Shown in pieces: positions 1 through 8,227 of a stretch of DNA of 38,814 nucleotides. Below the pieces are notes generated by a model. The model was not told the origin of the DNA. It searched no databases and worked only from the letters and a program-made list of their open reading frames with translations. Positions within the stretch are counted from its first letter, which is position 1. Every line of letters begins with the position of its first letter. The stretch covers positions 1 to 38,814 of the forward strand of contig JACRCP010000210.1 in NCBI GenBank assembly GCA_016218965.1. The letters are read 5' to 3'. Position numbers and translations under genes: made by a program. Source of the DNA: Deltaproteobacteria bacterium (lineage in GTDB: Bacteria; Myxococcota; SpSt-1050; JACRCP01).

Positions 1-114
1 AGGGAACGGATTGACGAAATCGAAAACCCCGAGTTGGCGATGGCGCGGATGCAGAAACTCTATTGGATGATTGGGAGCAGACTTCATGACTCGGCCACCG
101 ACGCTCACTGTTGA
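1..114 (+). CDS. 3' end of an unidentified gene (partial)
   Basis: The first forward frame is open from the window edge to a TGA at 112-114 and reads as a charged, amphipathic 37-residue tail (begins RERIDEIENPELAMARM). The two other forward frames close early. It overlaps the start of the ABC ATPase by 29 bp, which would fit translational coupling in one operon. The tail does not look like the C-terminus of a FecCD-type permease, the usual upstream partner of such an ATPase. I do not recognise the family, and an open stretch this short could be chance. Confidence 0.35.
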   Translation, partial: RERIDEIENPELAMARMQKLYWMIGSRLHDSATDAHC

Positions 115-886
115 AAACGTCTCCTTCGCCTACGGCCCCCGGCAGGCCCTCTCCGGCGTTTCGTTTGCGGCGTCGGGCGGGCAGTTGGTGGGCATCGTGG
201 GGCCGAACGGGTCGGGGAAATCGACCTTGCTCAAGGTCGCGGCGGGGATAATCGTGGCGTCGGAAGGGGCGTGTCTGCTTGGCGGGAGGAGCGTGGGCAC
301 ACTTGTGCCGAAGGAGCGGGCGCGGGTCGTTGCGTACTGCCCGCAGGAGGGCGTGTTCTCGTTTCCGTTTTCGGCGCTCGACGTGGTGCTCATGGCCCGG
401 TCGCCGCTCCTTGGAATGTGGGGCGTCGCAGGGGAGGTCGACAGGAAGGCGGCGCGCGAGGCGATGGCGCTCATGGACGCGGAACATTTGGCCGACAGAC
501 CCATTGACGAGCTTTCCGGGGGCGAGCGCCGGCGCGTGGTGCTCGCGCGGACCATCGCGCAAGGTGCGGGCGTGATCGTGCTCGACGAGCCGACGGCGGG
601 GCTTGACATAGGTCACAGCATTCGAGTGCTCGACACTTTCAAGGCGATGGCCCAAAAAGGTGCGCTTGTGCTCGCATCGCTCCACGACATAAGCGAGGCC
701 ACGGCGTACTGCGACCGCGCGCTCCTGCTCAAGGGCGGCCGCGGGGTCGCCTTCGGCATGGTCGAAGAGGTCCTCTCGTACAAGAACGTCCGCGACACCT
801 TCGGCGTGGACGTCTATGCCGGCATCAACGAACTGACAGGCAAGCGTTTCCTGGTACCGTTCGGGTCGAGCCCTTCGGCCACGTGA
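86..886 (+). CDS. ABC transporter ATP-binding protein, FecE/BtuD-like
   Basis: Cytoplasmic ATPase subunit of an importer, most like the iron-siderophore/heme/cobalamin group. In the 266-residue product Walker A GPNGSGKST is at 39-47, the Q-loop glutamine at 87 within FSFPFSALDVVLMAR context typical of FecE/BtuD proteins, the signature LSGGE at 143-147, Walker B VIVLDEP at 163-169 and the switch histidine at 200. All catalytic elements are intact. The ATG at 86 is preferred over an in-frame TTG at 71 because it begins the conserved beta-strand directly. No permease or binding protein follows, so partners must lie to the left of the window. The substrate cannot be read from the ATPase; cobalamin is attractive because of the B12-type enzymes downstream, but that is inference. 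Confidence 0.93.
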   Translation: MTRPPTLTVENVSFAYGPRQALSGVSFAASGGQLVGIVGPNGSGKSTLLKVAAGIIVASEGACLLGGRSVGTLVPKERARVVAYCPQEGVFSFPFSALDVVLMARSPLLGMWGVAGEVDRKAAREAMALMDAEHLADRPIDELSGGERRRVVLARTIAQGAGVIVLDEPTAGLDIGHSIRVLDTFKAMAQKGALVLASLHDISEATAYCDRALLLKGGRGVAFGMVEEVLSYKNVRDTFGVDVYAGINELTGKRFLVPFGSSPSAT

Positions 887-1069
887 AACATCCGGCGTCC
901 GCACAACAACAAACAAACGGGAAATCGGAACACACTTGGACTCGACGCGCCGGCCGGCCCCCTGGCGCACTCCGAATCACAGACCAGACAAAATGCCTGG
1001 ACTTTTCGCCGCAGTCGAGGCCAAAATAACGCTTGGCTCGCGCACGGGAGCCCCGGAAGAGGCAGGTTG

Positions 1070-1966
1070 ATGGAACAGCGCTACCCACTGGCCGTGTTTT
1101 CGGACCGCGTGCTTCCGCCGGGATACGCGGGACCGGTGTACGTGTGGGACGTCGACAAGACGTACCTTTCGACGCGCTTCTCGTCGCTCGGCGGACTCGT
1201 GCGGATCCCCATCGAATTCGCGGTGGACAAGGTTTCCATCCCGGGGATGCCCGAGGTCCTGCGCGGGCTGCGCCGCGGCCCGGGTCCCGGGTACGCCTGC
1301 GCGCCGATCTTCTTCGTTTCGGCAAGCCCGCCCCAGCTAAAAAAGGCGCTCGAAAACAAGATGCTCATCGACGGCGTCGAGCACGACGGCCTCACATTCA
1401 AGGACTGGGCGGCGACAATCCGCGCCGGCAGGCCCGGGAGGCTCAAGGAACAGGTCGGCTACAAACTCTGCGCGCTGCTGGAAGGGCGGGCGCGCCGCCC
1501 GATGGCGGCCGAATACCTTTTTGGCGATGACGTCGAGCACGACGCGCTGGCGTTTTCCCTTTACGCCCGGATACTCTCGGGCGAGATCCGAGCGGGCACC
1601 GCCGAGACGGGGATGGCGCGGGCGGGTGTGGCGCTCGATGACCGCCGCTGCGTGCGCGAGCTTCTCGACGCGGTTCCGGCGCCGCGGGGCGAGGTCAAAA
1701 AGGTCTTCATCCACCTCGAAAAAGGCAGGCCGCCGTCGGAGTTCGAATCCTTCGGCCCGATTGTCGTCCCGTGCCGCGGAGGATTTCAGCTTTCGCTCGT
1801 ACTTTTTGACCTCGGCCTCGTGGACGCGGATACCGTGCGCCAGGCCCGTTCGGCTGTTGAACGCGCCCCCGGCCACCGCCGCCAGGATCCCGCCGAACTC
1901 ACCGCCGACGCCGAATCCAGAGGCATCGTGCGGCGCGCGACCTTGGCAAAGATACCAGGCCGATAA
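1070..1966 (+). CDS. App1-like (DUF2183) HAD-family phosphatase
   Basis: Predicted phosphatidate-phosphatase-like enzyme of 298 residues. The HAD-type nucleophile motif WDVDKTYL has its two aspartates at residues 27 and 29. Further on are the strand FFVSASPP and the acidic motif GDDVEHDALAFSLYA, in the order seen in the App1/DUF2183 catalytic domain. The family is known from yeast App1, which dephosphorylates phosphatidic acid; the bacterial substrate here is unknown. There is no signal peptide or membrane segment. ATG 1070 is chosen over the adjacent TTG 1067 and follows an AGAGGCAGG ribosome-binding site. A 25-codon open frame (993-1070) ends on this start as TGATG but lacks its own Shine-Dalgarno site, so I do not call it. 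Confidence 0.8.
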   Translation: MEQRYPLAVFSDRVLPPGYAGPVYVWDVDKTYLSTRFSSLGGLVRIPIEFAVDKVSIPGMPEVLRGLRRGPGPGYACAPIFFVSASPPQLKKALENKMLIDGVEHDGLTFKDWAATIRAGRPGRLKEQVGYKLCALLEGRARRPMAAEYLFGDDVEHDALAFSLYARILSGEIRAGTAETGMARAGVALDDRRCVRELLDAVPAPRGEVKKVFIHLEKGRPPSEFESFGPIVVPCRGGFQLSLVLFDLGLVDADTVRQARSAVERAPGHRRQDPAELTADAESRGIVRRATLAKIPGR

Positions 1967-2050
1967 GAACTACCACGGAAACGAGATCCCCTGAACTCGA
2001 ATCGAGTCCGATTCGCGAACGCCGGGGATGTGCTTTCGAATGTCAAAAGT

Positions 2051-3187
2051 TTAGACTATCTCATCCGCCCACAGGCGGCGGCAGAATTCGCGCCACGGAA
2101 GAACGAGGATGTCGCCCATCTTCCTCGGTGCCGGATCGAGGCTCACGACGAAAGCATGACCGACCTTCTGATCCTCCATCAGCGCAACAAGGCCCTTCAG
2201 GTGTTGCGGCCGCACCTCCTCGGTCGCCTTGAACTCCACCGCGGCATCGATCCTGCCGACCAGAAGATCGACCTCCAAACCCGTGCTCGTCCTCCAGAAC
2301 GAAAGCGGCAGATGTTTCTCCCGATACGACAGATGGGCGCGAACCTCCTCGATGAGGAAGTGCTCGAAGGCGCGGCCGAACTCGTCGGTCCGGGGTTGAA
2401 TCGAAGGCATTCCCTTCAGGGCACGGACGACTCCGGGGTCGAAAAGGTAGAACTTCGCGGTCTCGATGAGGCGGCGATTCCGGCTCCTCCGCCAGGGTTC
2501 CAGCCGGTGCCCAAGCAGGGTGTCCTCGAGAATCTGGTAGTACTCGCGAACGGTCTTCGACGACACTCCACAGTCGCGCCCGATGTTCGCGAAATTGATG
2601 AGCTCTCCGTGCGAGAGGGCCGCCGCGTCCAGAAACCGGGCAAACCCCGGGACATTTCTGGTGAGCGCCTCCGACCGGATCTCCTGGTCTATGTAGTCGG
2701 CGACGTACGCAAGGAGCGCTCGCTCGGGGCGGTCGTCAAGGTAATGTCGTGGAATCAACCCGTGGTTTAACACCCTGCCGAGGTCGGTGTCCCCGATCTC
2801 GGACGTGGTGAACGGGAAAAGCTCGAAGCGCCATGCGCGGCCGCCCAAAAGGTTCGCGGCGCCGTGCCTGAGCTTGCGCGCGCTCGACCCGCAGAGAATG
2901 AATTTTGTCGGCGTATTTTCGAGACACCAGTGCACCTCGTCGAGAAGCTCCGGCACCTTCTGGATCTCGTCGATGACGACCGTCGCTGGTTTGTCGGCGG
3001 CTATCTCCTCCCGGAGTTCCCAGGGCCGCGAGAGGAACCTCGTCTTGAGTTGGGTCCCGAGAAGGTCGTAACGTCTGGCGTCCGGGAACTGCTGCTAAAG
3101 AAGGGTCGTTTTCCCGGTTTTGCGGGGGCCCCAGAGGAAGGCCGCATTGTGGCCGCGAAGGTCAATGGAAAGGGCGCGTTTGAACAC
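2051..3187 (-). pseudogene. AAA + DUF4143 ATPase gene interrupted by one amber codon
   Basis: Read from a GTG at 3187, the frame encodes the classic N-terminus of the AAA_14/DUF4143 family: FKRALSIDL, then Walker A GPRKTGKTTLL at codons 20-30. Codon 31 is TAG (plus-strand CTA at 3095-3097). The same frame continues uninterrupted with QQFPDARRYDLL, Walker B TVVIDEIQKVPELL, a sensor-like LCGSSARKL and the C-terminal DUF4143 nuclease-like domain (FEHFLIEEVRAHL, EVDLLVGR, AVEFKAT) to the stop at 2051. Total 378 codons, about the normal family length. Only the part from 2956 is open as an uninterrupted frame, and it lacks the nucleotide-binding site. One substitution (for example AAG to TAG) explains the damage, so the loss is recent or is a sequencing error. 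Confidence 0.85.
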
Positions 3188-3240
3188 GGATAAACGGAAC
3201 CTCGCTTCGGATAATCTAGATTAACGGGACCGGATTGTCA

Positions 3241-3280
3241 ATTCGTCCGGCTATTCGTCCGGCTATTCGGGCTATTCGGC
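3241..3280. repeat. Short tandem repeat, 12-bp unit
   Basis: Two exact copies of ATTCGTCCGGCT are followed by a shortened ATTCGGGCT and a partial ATTCGG. The array lies between the divergent starts of the broken DUF4143 ATPase and the repeat protein at 3285. It may have arisen by slippage; no function is evident. Confidence 0.75.
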
Positions 3281-3284
3281 ATCG

Positions 3285-3989
3285 GTGCGCGGTGTCGGTG
3301 CGCGGTGGCGCGGGTCGGCCGTGGCCGATGTTCCGACGGGCGGCGCGCGCGGCGCCCAAGTCGCCGGGCCTGCGGCGGTTTCTCAAAAAGCGCAGAGCCA
3401 AAGGGTCTCTTCGCCCAACGAAGTCATGGACAAGCTCAAGGCCAAAAAAAAGAAGGGCCTCCCCGACGGGAAGGACGAGACCGTGTTCGCGCCTTCGGGA
3501 TCATCGAACGGAAGCGGCGGGAAGGGCGCCAACGTCCCGCGCGGCAAGCTCCCGGCCATGGCGGGCGAGAAGACCCCGGACAAGATCGCCGACGCGGTGA
3601 CGAAGATCAGGCTCCTCATGAAGTACGGCGAGGGCGGCGAGGCCAACCAGGGGTTCTCGGGCGACAGCGTGAGGCGCGTCGAGCGCTACATGGAAAGGGT
3701 CGAGGCCCGGGACGCGTCCGGTCCCGTGACGAAAGACGAACAGATCGCCCAGGGTGTCGCCAAGATAAAGCTCCTCATGAAAAAGGGCGAGGGCGGCGTC
3801 GCAAACGAGGGCTGGTCGGGCGAAAGCATCAAGAGGGTCGAGAGGCAGGTCGGGCCGGGCGGGCACGCCGAGCGGCCCGCGATCGAAAAGACGCAGATCA
3901 GGGAAAAAGTCCTGCCCTACATTCAACGGAGCATCTCGAACCCGGCCGACGCCGATCGCCCGTGCATCGGCTCGGGCTGCCGGAGGTAG
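3285..3989 (+). CDS. Unrecognised basic protein with two internal repeats
   Basis: I do not recognise this family. The 234-residue frame has a low-complexity Lys/Gly/Ser-rich N-terminal part (KAKKKKG at about 52-58). It then carries two copies of a roughly 40-residue repeat at about residues 97-136 and 149-188. Both contain the core KI[RK]LLMK.GEGG.AN.G.SG.S..RVER: an amphipathic helix, a Gly-rich turn and a second basic helix. The C-terminal tail has two cysteines (227 and 232). There is no signal peptide or membrane segment. The GTG at 3285 is the most upstream start; ATG 3426 would give 187 residues and still keep both repeats, and neither has a strong ribosome-binding site. It converges on the outer-membrane gene with a 9-bp gap. 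Nucleic-acid or protein binding is conceivable but not shown. Confidence 0.7.
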   Translation: MRGVGARWRGSAVADVPTGGARGAQVAGPAAVSQKAQSQRVSSPNEVMDKLKAKKKKGLPDGKDETVFAPSGSSNGSGGKGANVPRGKLPAMAGEKTPDKIADAVTKIRLLMKYGEGGEANQGFSGDSVRRVERYMERVEARDASGPVTKDEQIAQGVAKIKLLMKKGEGGVANEGWSGESIKRVERQVGPGGHAERPAIEKTQIREKVLPYIQRSISNPADADRPCIGSGCRR

Positions 3990-3998
3990 GCGGCCGGA

Positions 3999-5195
3999 TC
4001 AAAAGTAGTAGATCATCGTCATCTGCCCCACCACGCCGTTGTAGCTTTCGATCTCGGGGTCCTTGGCAATGGTGTCGGCGACGAAGGCGCCGAGCTGGAT
4101 CTCGCCCGTGCCTTGGTAGTACAGGCCCGCCCCGAGCGTCGTCTTCTTCTCGGTATTCAGGCTGTCGCCGAAGTACTCGATGGTCGCCACGAGCGGGAAG
4201 TTGAAGATATGCCTTCCGTCGAGCGACAGGGCTGCGCCCACGCTGGCTGAGTTCACCGTCTCGCTCTCGTCCCCCGTGCCGTCGGCCTTGCTCCGCTTGG
4301 CCGAAAGCCGCGCGAACCCCGCCTCGAGCTGGATGCCGCCCCACTTGAAGAACGGCTGGACGATGCCGATGGACGGCCTGATGCCGGCGTACGAAACCGC
4401 CGAGACGAGCTGGCCCTTCACCTCGGCGGCTTCGGCCGAGACCTTGCCCGTCTCGCCGGACTTCCGGATGATGGCGTTTAGGCCCCCTATCGGCGACACC
4501 TGCAGTCCTAGGTGGACGGCGAGCCTTGCGCCCAGCGTGAACGTGGTGTTGGTCGCCTTGATCGTCGGGAGGGTGAAGACCGGCCCGAGCGAGAGGTCGA
4601 AGTTGGTGATCCCACCCATGGCGAGCGCGCTCTCGACGTTGACGCCCGCCAGCGCGTCGAACGCGAGGTCGAGGTCGAAGCCGAGCCAGTTCCACGGCCT
4701 TGCCGCGGCCGAAAGGTTCTCGTGCGCGCCGACGGCGGTGAGGGCATAGGGCTTGGTCCCGTCAACAGTCTCGACCACGCGCGTTCCGGAGATGACGGCA
4801 AACCCCTGCGAGAATCCGAAACGCGAAGTCAAAAGCGGCGAGCGGAAGAGAGCAGGCGACGGAAACAGATGGCTCCCCGAAAGCCTGTTCTGGCGCGTTA
4901 CCTGCTCGTCGAGGGTCTTTGCCCCCTGCCAGGGGGCGACGGGCGCCTGTGAAGGTTTGACCTCCGAGCCGAGCGGGGTCTTGCCGTAGGGATCGACCGA
5001 CCCGCCCGGCGCGGCGGGTTTTTCGTACGGGTCGTGGGGCCTTGCGGCGGGGGCGGCCGCGGGCTTCTGTCCCGGGCCCGCGGCACCGGAGGGGCCGAAC
5101 GGCGGGACGGCGGGGGCCGATTCCTGCGCGGACACGAATGCCGGGGCCGCCGCCGCAACGAAAAGACAAACGCAAGACAGCAACCAACGGTTCAT
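3999..5195 (-). CDS. Outer-membrane beta-barrel-like protein with Pro/Ala-rich linker
   Basis: Predicted exported protein of 398 residues. Residues 1-23 form a signal peptide (charged start, hydrophobic core, V-S-A cleavage site). A Pro/Ala/Gly-rich linker follows to about residue 100. The rest is alternating polar/aromatic strands (for example GFDLDLAFDALAG, FFKWGGIQLEAGF, TLGAGLYYQG) ending in a terminal Phe (MIYYF), typical of Bam-recognised barrels. ATG 5195 is chosen because a GGAGGTG ribosome-binding site lies just upstream and the signal peptide starts there; the frame is open further upstream but that part is not protein-like. It lies in the same direction as the smaller barrel gene at 5365-5886, with a double-hairpin element between them. 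The specific role is unknown. Confidence 0.82.
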   Translation of the reverse strand: MNRWLLSCVCLFVAAAAPAFVSAQESAPAVPPFGPSGAAGPGQKPAAAPAARPHDPYEKPAAPGGSVDPYGKTPLGSEVKPSQAPVAPWQGAKTLDEQVTRQNRLSGSHLFPSPALFRSPLLTSRFGFSQGFAVISGTRVVETVDGTKPYALTAVGAHENLSAAARPWNWLGFDLDLAFDALAGVNVESALAMGGITNFDLSLGPVFTLPTIKATNTTFTLGARLAVHLGLQVSPIGGLNAIIRKSGETGKVSAEAAEVKGQLVSAVSYAGIRPSIGIVQPFFKWGGIQLEAGFARLSAKRSKADGTGDESETVNSASVGAALSLDGRHIFNFPLVATIEYFGDSLNTEKKTTLGAGLYYQGTGEIQLGAFVADTIAKDPEIESYNGVVGQMTMIYYF

Positions 5196-5234
5196 CTCGC
5201 ACCTCCAATGGCCGGCTGAAGTGAACCCTCCGGT

Positions 5235-5312
5235 GTGCCACGGACAAGCACCGCTTGTCCGTATGCGCTGCGGACCGAAAGGACACGGACAACACGCGGT
5301 TGTCCGTGGCAC
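5235..5312. repeat. REP-like double hairpin in an intergenic space
   Basis: Two perfect hairpins stand side by side: CGGACAAGC (5241-5249) pairs with 5253-5261 across a 3-nt loop, and CACGGACAAC (5284-5293) pairs with 5299-5308. The outer arms GTGCCACGGACAA (5235-5247) and TTGTCCGTGGCAC (5300-5312) are also perfect 13-bp complements, so one long cruciform can form instead. The layout resembles REP/BIME elements. It lies between two co-oriented genes and could act as an mRNA stabiliser or terminator, but there is no T-tract. Confidence 0.75.
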
Positions 5313-5364
5313 CCGACCGGAAATGGGTCTGGATCGTGCGGACCCCCTCAACTGGAATCCGCCG

Positions 5365-5886
5365 CTACAACCCGAAGTTGATCCCGGCGGTCAGACCGAT
5401 GATCATCGTGTCTGTGAAGTTGGCAAGGTCGTACACGAACAACCCCAGCTTGCCGACCGCGTCGATGTTCTTGCTCAGCGCGTACTTCACGCCCCCGCCG
5501 ACGTCCATGCCAATGTTGGTGTCCGAGCCTCCAGGCGTACTGGAAGCGACACTCAGGCAGAGATCGAGATCCGCAAAGGGACGGAAACCGCCTTTCCCGA
5601 ACGTGAACTCGCCGCCAAGGAAGATTGGCACCACGTTCATCGAAACGACGTTTTTGAAGTGGTGGACGAAACCCGCCTGCGCCCGGAGGCCGACCGTCCT
5701 GTTGACGTTGTAGGCCCCCTGCGCCAGGACCCCGGTGCCGACGCCAGTCGCGTCGCCGAGCTTCCCGACCGGCACGAAGAGCGGGATCGACCCGCCGATG
5801 TCGACGTCGGGGTCCTTCGCTTGGGCCGTACCCGTTCCGGCCGCGAACGCCGCCAGCATTGCGATAACTGCGATGACCTGTCTCAT
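5365..5886 (-). CDS. Small outer-membrane beta-barrel-like protein
   Basis: Exported protein of 173 residues. Residues 1-23 are a signal peptide with an A-Q-A cleavage site. The mature part is a run of short amphipathic strands separated by Gly/Asp turns (GVGTGVLAQGAYNV, VGLRAQAGFVHHF, FLGGEFTFGKGGFRPFADLDL, IGMDVGGGVKYAL, IIGLTAGINFGL), consistent with an 8-stranded OmpA/OmpX-like or YadA-like small barrel. ATG 5886 follows GGAGGAAACCAG, a clear ribosome-binding site, and the signal peptide begins there. An AT-rich TATATA at 5930-5935 upstream may be part of the promoter. It probably sits upstream of the larger barrel gene in the same direction. Function beyond envelope localisation is unknown. 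Confidence 0.82.
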   Translation of the reverse strand: MRQVIAVIAMLAAFAAGTGTAQAKDPDVDIGGSIPLFVPVGKLGDATGVGTGVLAQGAYNVNRTVGLRAQAGFVHHFKNVVSMNVVPIFLGGEFTFGKGGFRPFADLDLCLSVASSTPGGSDTNIGMDVGGGVKYALSKNIDAVGKLGLFVYDLANFTDTMIIGLTAGINFGL

Positions 5887-5940
5887 CCTGGTTTCCTCCG
5901 CGTTTGCGTGTGAACCGCCCAACGGCACCTATATACAGTG

Positions 5941-5998
5941 AGAAGCGAGAAGTGGGAAGTGCGTAGTGCGTAGCAGGTAGTGGGTGGCAGGCAGCGGG
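5941..5998. repeat. Degenerate simple-sequence tract
   Basis: A purine-rich tract of drifting short units (agaagcg, agaagtg, gcgtagt repeated, then ggtagtggg and ggcaggcagc). It lies upstream of the small barrel gene and against the 3' end of the YfhO-like gene. It has the same 'stuttering' character as the tandem repeats at 7446-7481 and 36431-36458. Confidence 0.55.
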
Positions 5999-6004
5999 CG
6001 GCGG

Positions 6005-8119
6005 TCAGACCGGGCGGCGGGAGTTGCGTCGGAGAAAAACGAAGACACCACAGACGGCGGCCAGGGTTAGCGCAGAGATCGCGGCGCCGGCGAAAAACCA
6101 CGCCGGGCGGAACGTCAAGACCACCCTATGCCGGCCCGCCGAAAGCTCCACCGCCCGGAATGCGTGGTCAGCAACAAGGACCTCGGCTGGCGCGCCGTCC
6201 ACGGTCGCGGCCCAGCCCGGGTGATACGAGTCGAGCAGGACCAGCCACGAATCGCCCGAGGTTTCGGCCGCGATCTCAACGCGGTCCGCGGAGCTCGCAA
6301 TGACTTGTGCCGTGCCCGTCCCGCCGCCCGGGACCGGGGCCGTACGGGTCTCGAGCACGACCTCGCGCGAGGGCGCGAAGTTCGGGTCGTCGAGGTACGC
6401 AAGCCTGGCCTCGGGGTGCGGAATCGCCACCGCGTTCGACGCCACGAATGTCCGGGGGAGCGAATCACGGCTCCGGTACAAGACCCCGGACACCGTCGTC
6501 GTCAGGATTTCGAAAGGCTCCGCCAACCTGAGTGCAATCGCCTGCGCCGGCGCAAGATAGGCGTAGCGAAGCATGGCCAAATGCACCCGGTTCCTGCTCG
6601 CGAGCAGCGCTTGCGATGCCGTGTGCGCCTTGGGGTCGACCTCCGCTCTCCCGGAGGTGAACTGAAGGTACGCAAGCGGCGTGAACGTGTTCCAATCGTC
6701 AACCCCGTGCAGGCCGAAAAGCGAGGGGCGAGACAGATTGAGCGGAGGATGCGTCGAGTAGACCCTGCCCTGCGCCCCGTCGGCGAGTATCGCTCGGACC
6801 GCGGCATCGGGAGACGTCATCGCAAATCGGGCCTCGGGCCCGTGAAGGTGGCGCTGGACGGGGAGGAACCACAGGAGGTTGAGGGCTACCGATCCCGCCG
6901 CGACGAAGGACACCGCCGCGCCGGGGAAGCGGCCAAACCGACGGAGCCGTTCCTCGAGCGACGCCGCCCCGGCCCCCGCCAACATCGCAAGGCAGAAGTA
7001 GACCGGGTAGCTCATCCGGTTCGGGTCCTTGAAAAGCGCAAAGCCGGGGATGCCTATGGAGTGGATGATGCGGTAGACCGGGGTGTGACGGCCGAGTGCG
7101 AGCAACAGGAAGAACGCCCCGGCGCCAAGGAAAAACCAAGAGGCCCGCGAGGGCTTTCGAATGAACGCCAAACCCGCGAATCCGATCACCAGAAGCCCCG
7201 CGTGCGACGCGAACCCGGTCTTCCCCTCCGCCGCCCAGGGGAGCGCCATGTTGACGATGTCCCACGCCGAGAGCGATTCACCCGGCGGCCCCATGGCGGC
7301 CTCGACGTCCATGAGCGCCCGCGCGGAAAGGCCCTTCGCTTCGAGGAGCGGCAGAAGCTGAACTGCGAACACTCCGAGGCCGACGGCGAGAACTGTGCCT
7401 TGGATCCTCGCCCATCGCCCGATCCGCGCGCGGACCCGAACGCCGCCCAGATCCGAAATCCCAGATCTGAGGTCCCAGATCGCCACCGAAAGGCCGTAAC
7501 CGAACGACACAACAAGCACGCAGAACCCGTACTGGAACATCGTCGAGAGCAACATCACCCCCGTGGCGACCCCGGCCCAGATCGCGTACGCCGATCGCCC
7601 GGCGAGCGCCCGATGCGTGCACCAGAGGATGAGAGGAAGCCAGACGATGCTGTGCAGTGCCACAGGCTCATCTATGACCGACAAGACGAACTGGCAGAGC
7701 ATGAACGCAAGACCCGAAACCAGTGCCGCCGTTCGGAGGTACCCGATCTCGCGGCCGAACAGATACGCCCCGCCACCGGCGACGAGAAGGTGCGCCATTG
7801 AAAGGAAGCTCCACGCGCGGACCGTGTCGGGAAAAAAGAGCAGGACGAGGTTGGGTGGATACAGGAGCTGGCTGTGCGCGTCGGCGAAAACCGGCGCGCC
7901 GCACACGACGTGCGGGTTCCACGTCGGAAACGCGCCCTCAAGGAGGCGCCGTCTGAAAAACGCAAACGCCTCCTGCTGGAGCGACGCGTCAAGACCCAGA
8001 AACGCCGCGCCGAAAAATATCACGTCGCGATACACCCACGCCGCCGCCGCAAAAAGCGCCGCCCACGGCGCCCACCGAGCCGCACCGCCGCCCACGCCTT
8101 TGTCGTTTGCACGCACCAT
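6005..8119 (-). CDS. YfhO-like polytopic membrane protein (GT-C-like)
   Basis: Predicted integral membrane protein of 704 residues with about a dozen hydrophobic helices, then a soluble C-terminal domain and a last helix near the C-terminus (WFFAGAAISALTLAAVCGVF). The N-terminal loop pattern (DASLQQEAFAFFRRRLLEGAFPTWNP, then YPPNLVLLFFP) and the C-terminal segment SWLVLLDSYHPGW match the YfhO family. Members have a GT-C-type fold and in Firmicutes are implicated in glycosylating teichoic acids; here a lipid-linked glycan of the Gram-negative envelope is more plausible. ATG 8119 is used; an in-frame GTG at 8140 is possible. There is no Shine-Dalgarno site, and a TATCGT box lies about 12 bp upstream, so the leader may be very short. 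A 14-bp tandem repeat lies inside the gene. Confidence 0.85.
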   Translation of the reverse strand: MVRANDKGVGGGAARWAPWAALFAAAAWVYRDVIFFGAAFLGLDASLQQEAFAFFRRRLLEGAFPTWNPHVVCGAPVFADAHSQLLYPPNLVLLFFPDTVRAWSFLSMAHLLVAGGGAYLFGREIGYLRTAALVSGLAFMLCQFVLSVIDEPVALHSIVWLPLILWCTHRALAGRSAYAIWAGVATGVMLLSTMFQYGFCVLVVSFGYGLSVAIWDLRSGISDLGGVRVRARIGRWARIQGTVLAVGLGVFAVQLLPLLEAKGLSARALMDVEAAMGPPGESLSAWDIVNMALPWAAEGKTGFASHAGLLVIGFAGLAFIRKPSRASWFFLGAGAFFLLLALGRHTPVYRIIHSIGIPGFALFKDPNRMSYPVYFCLAMLAGAGAASLEERLRRFGRFPGAAVSFVAAGSVALNLLWFLPVQRHLHGPEARFAMTSPDAAVRAILADGAQGRVYSTHPPLNLSRPSLFGLHGVDDWNTFTPLAYLQFTSGRAEVDPKAHTASQALLASRNRVHLAMLRYAYLAPAQAIALRLAEPFEILTTTVSGVLYRSRDSLPRTFVASNAVAIPHPEARLAYLDDPNFAPSREVVLETRTAPVPGGGTGTAQVIASSADRVEIAAETSGDSWLVLLDSYHPGWAATVDGAPAEVLVADHAFRAVELSAGRHRVVLTFRPAWFFAGAAISALTLAAVCGVFVFLRRNSRRPV
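7446..7481. repeat. In-frame 14-bp tandem repeat inside the YfhO-like gene
   Basis: CCCAGATC occurs three times at exact 14-bp intervals (7446, 7460, 7474), separated by CGAAAT and TGAGGT. On the coding strand this gives WDLRSGISDLGG, a polar insert in a loop. The reading frame is preserved although 14 is not a multiple of three, because the whole insertion fits. Confidence 0.85.
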
Positions 8120-8227
8120 TGTTCGCCCCAACGATACCACAAACGCCGCCAGGCAATCAGCAGAACGCCCGCCTCGATCGTCGCGAGATCATTCCCCTGT
8201 CTCGTCCCGCCGATTCCGCCCGATGCG

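Noticed and set aside
993..1070. 25-codon frame ending as TGATG on the App1-like start
   Set aside because: No ribosome-binding site of its own, no recognisable feature, and short enough to be chance.
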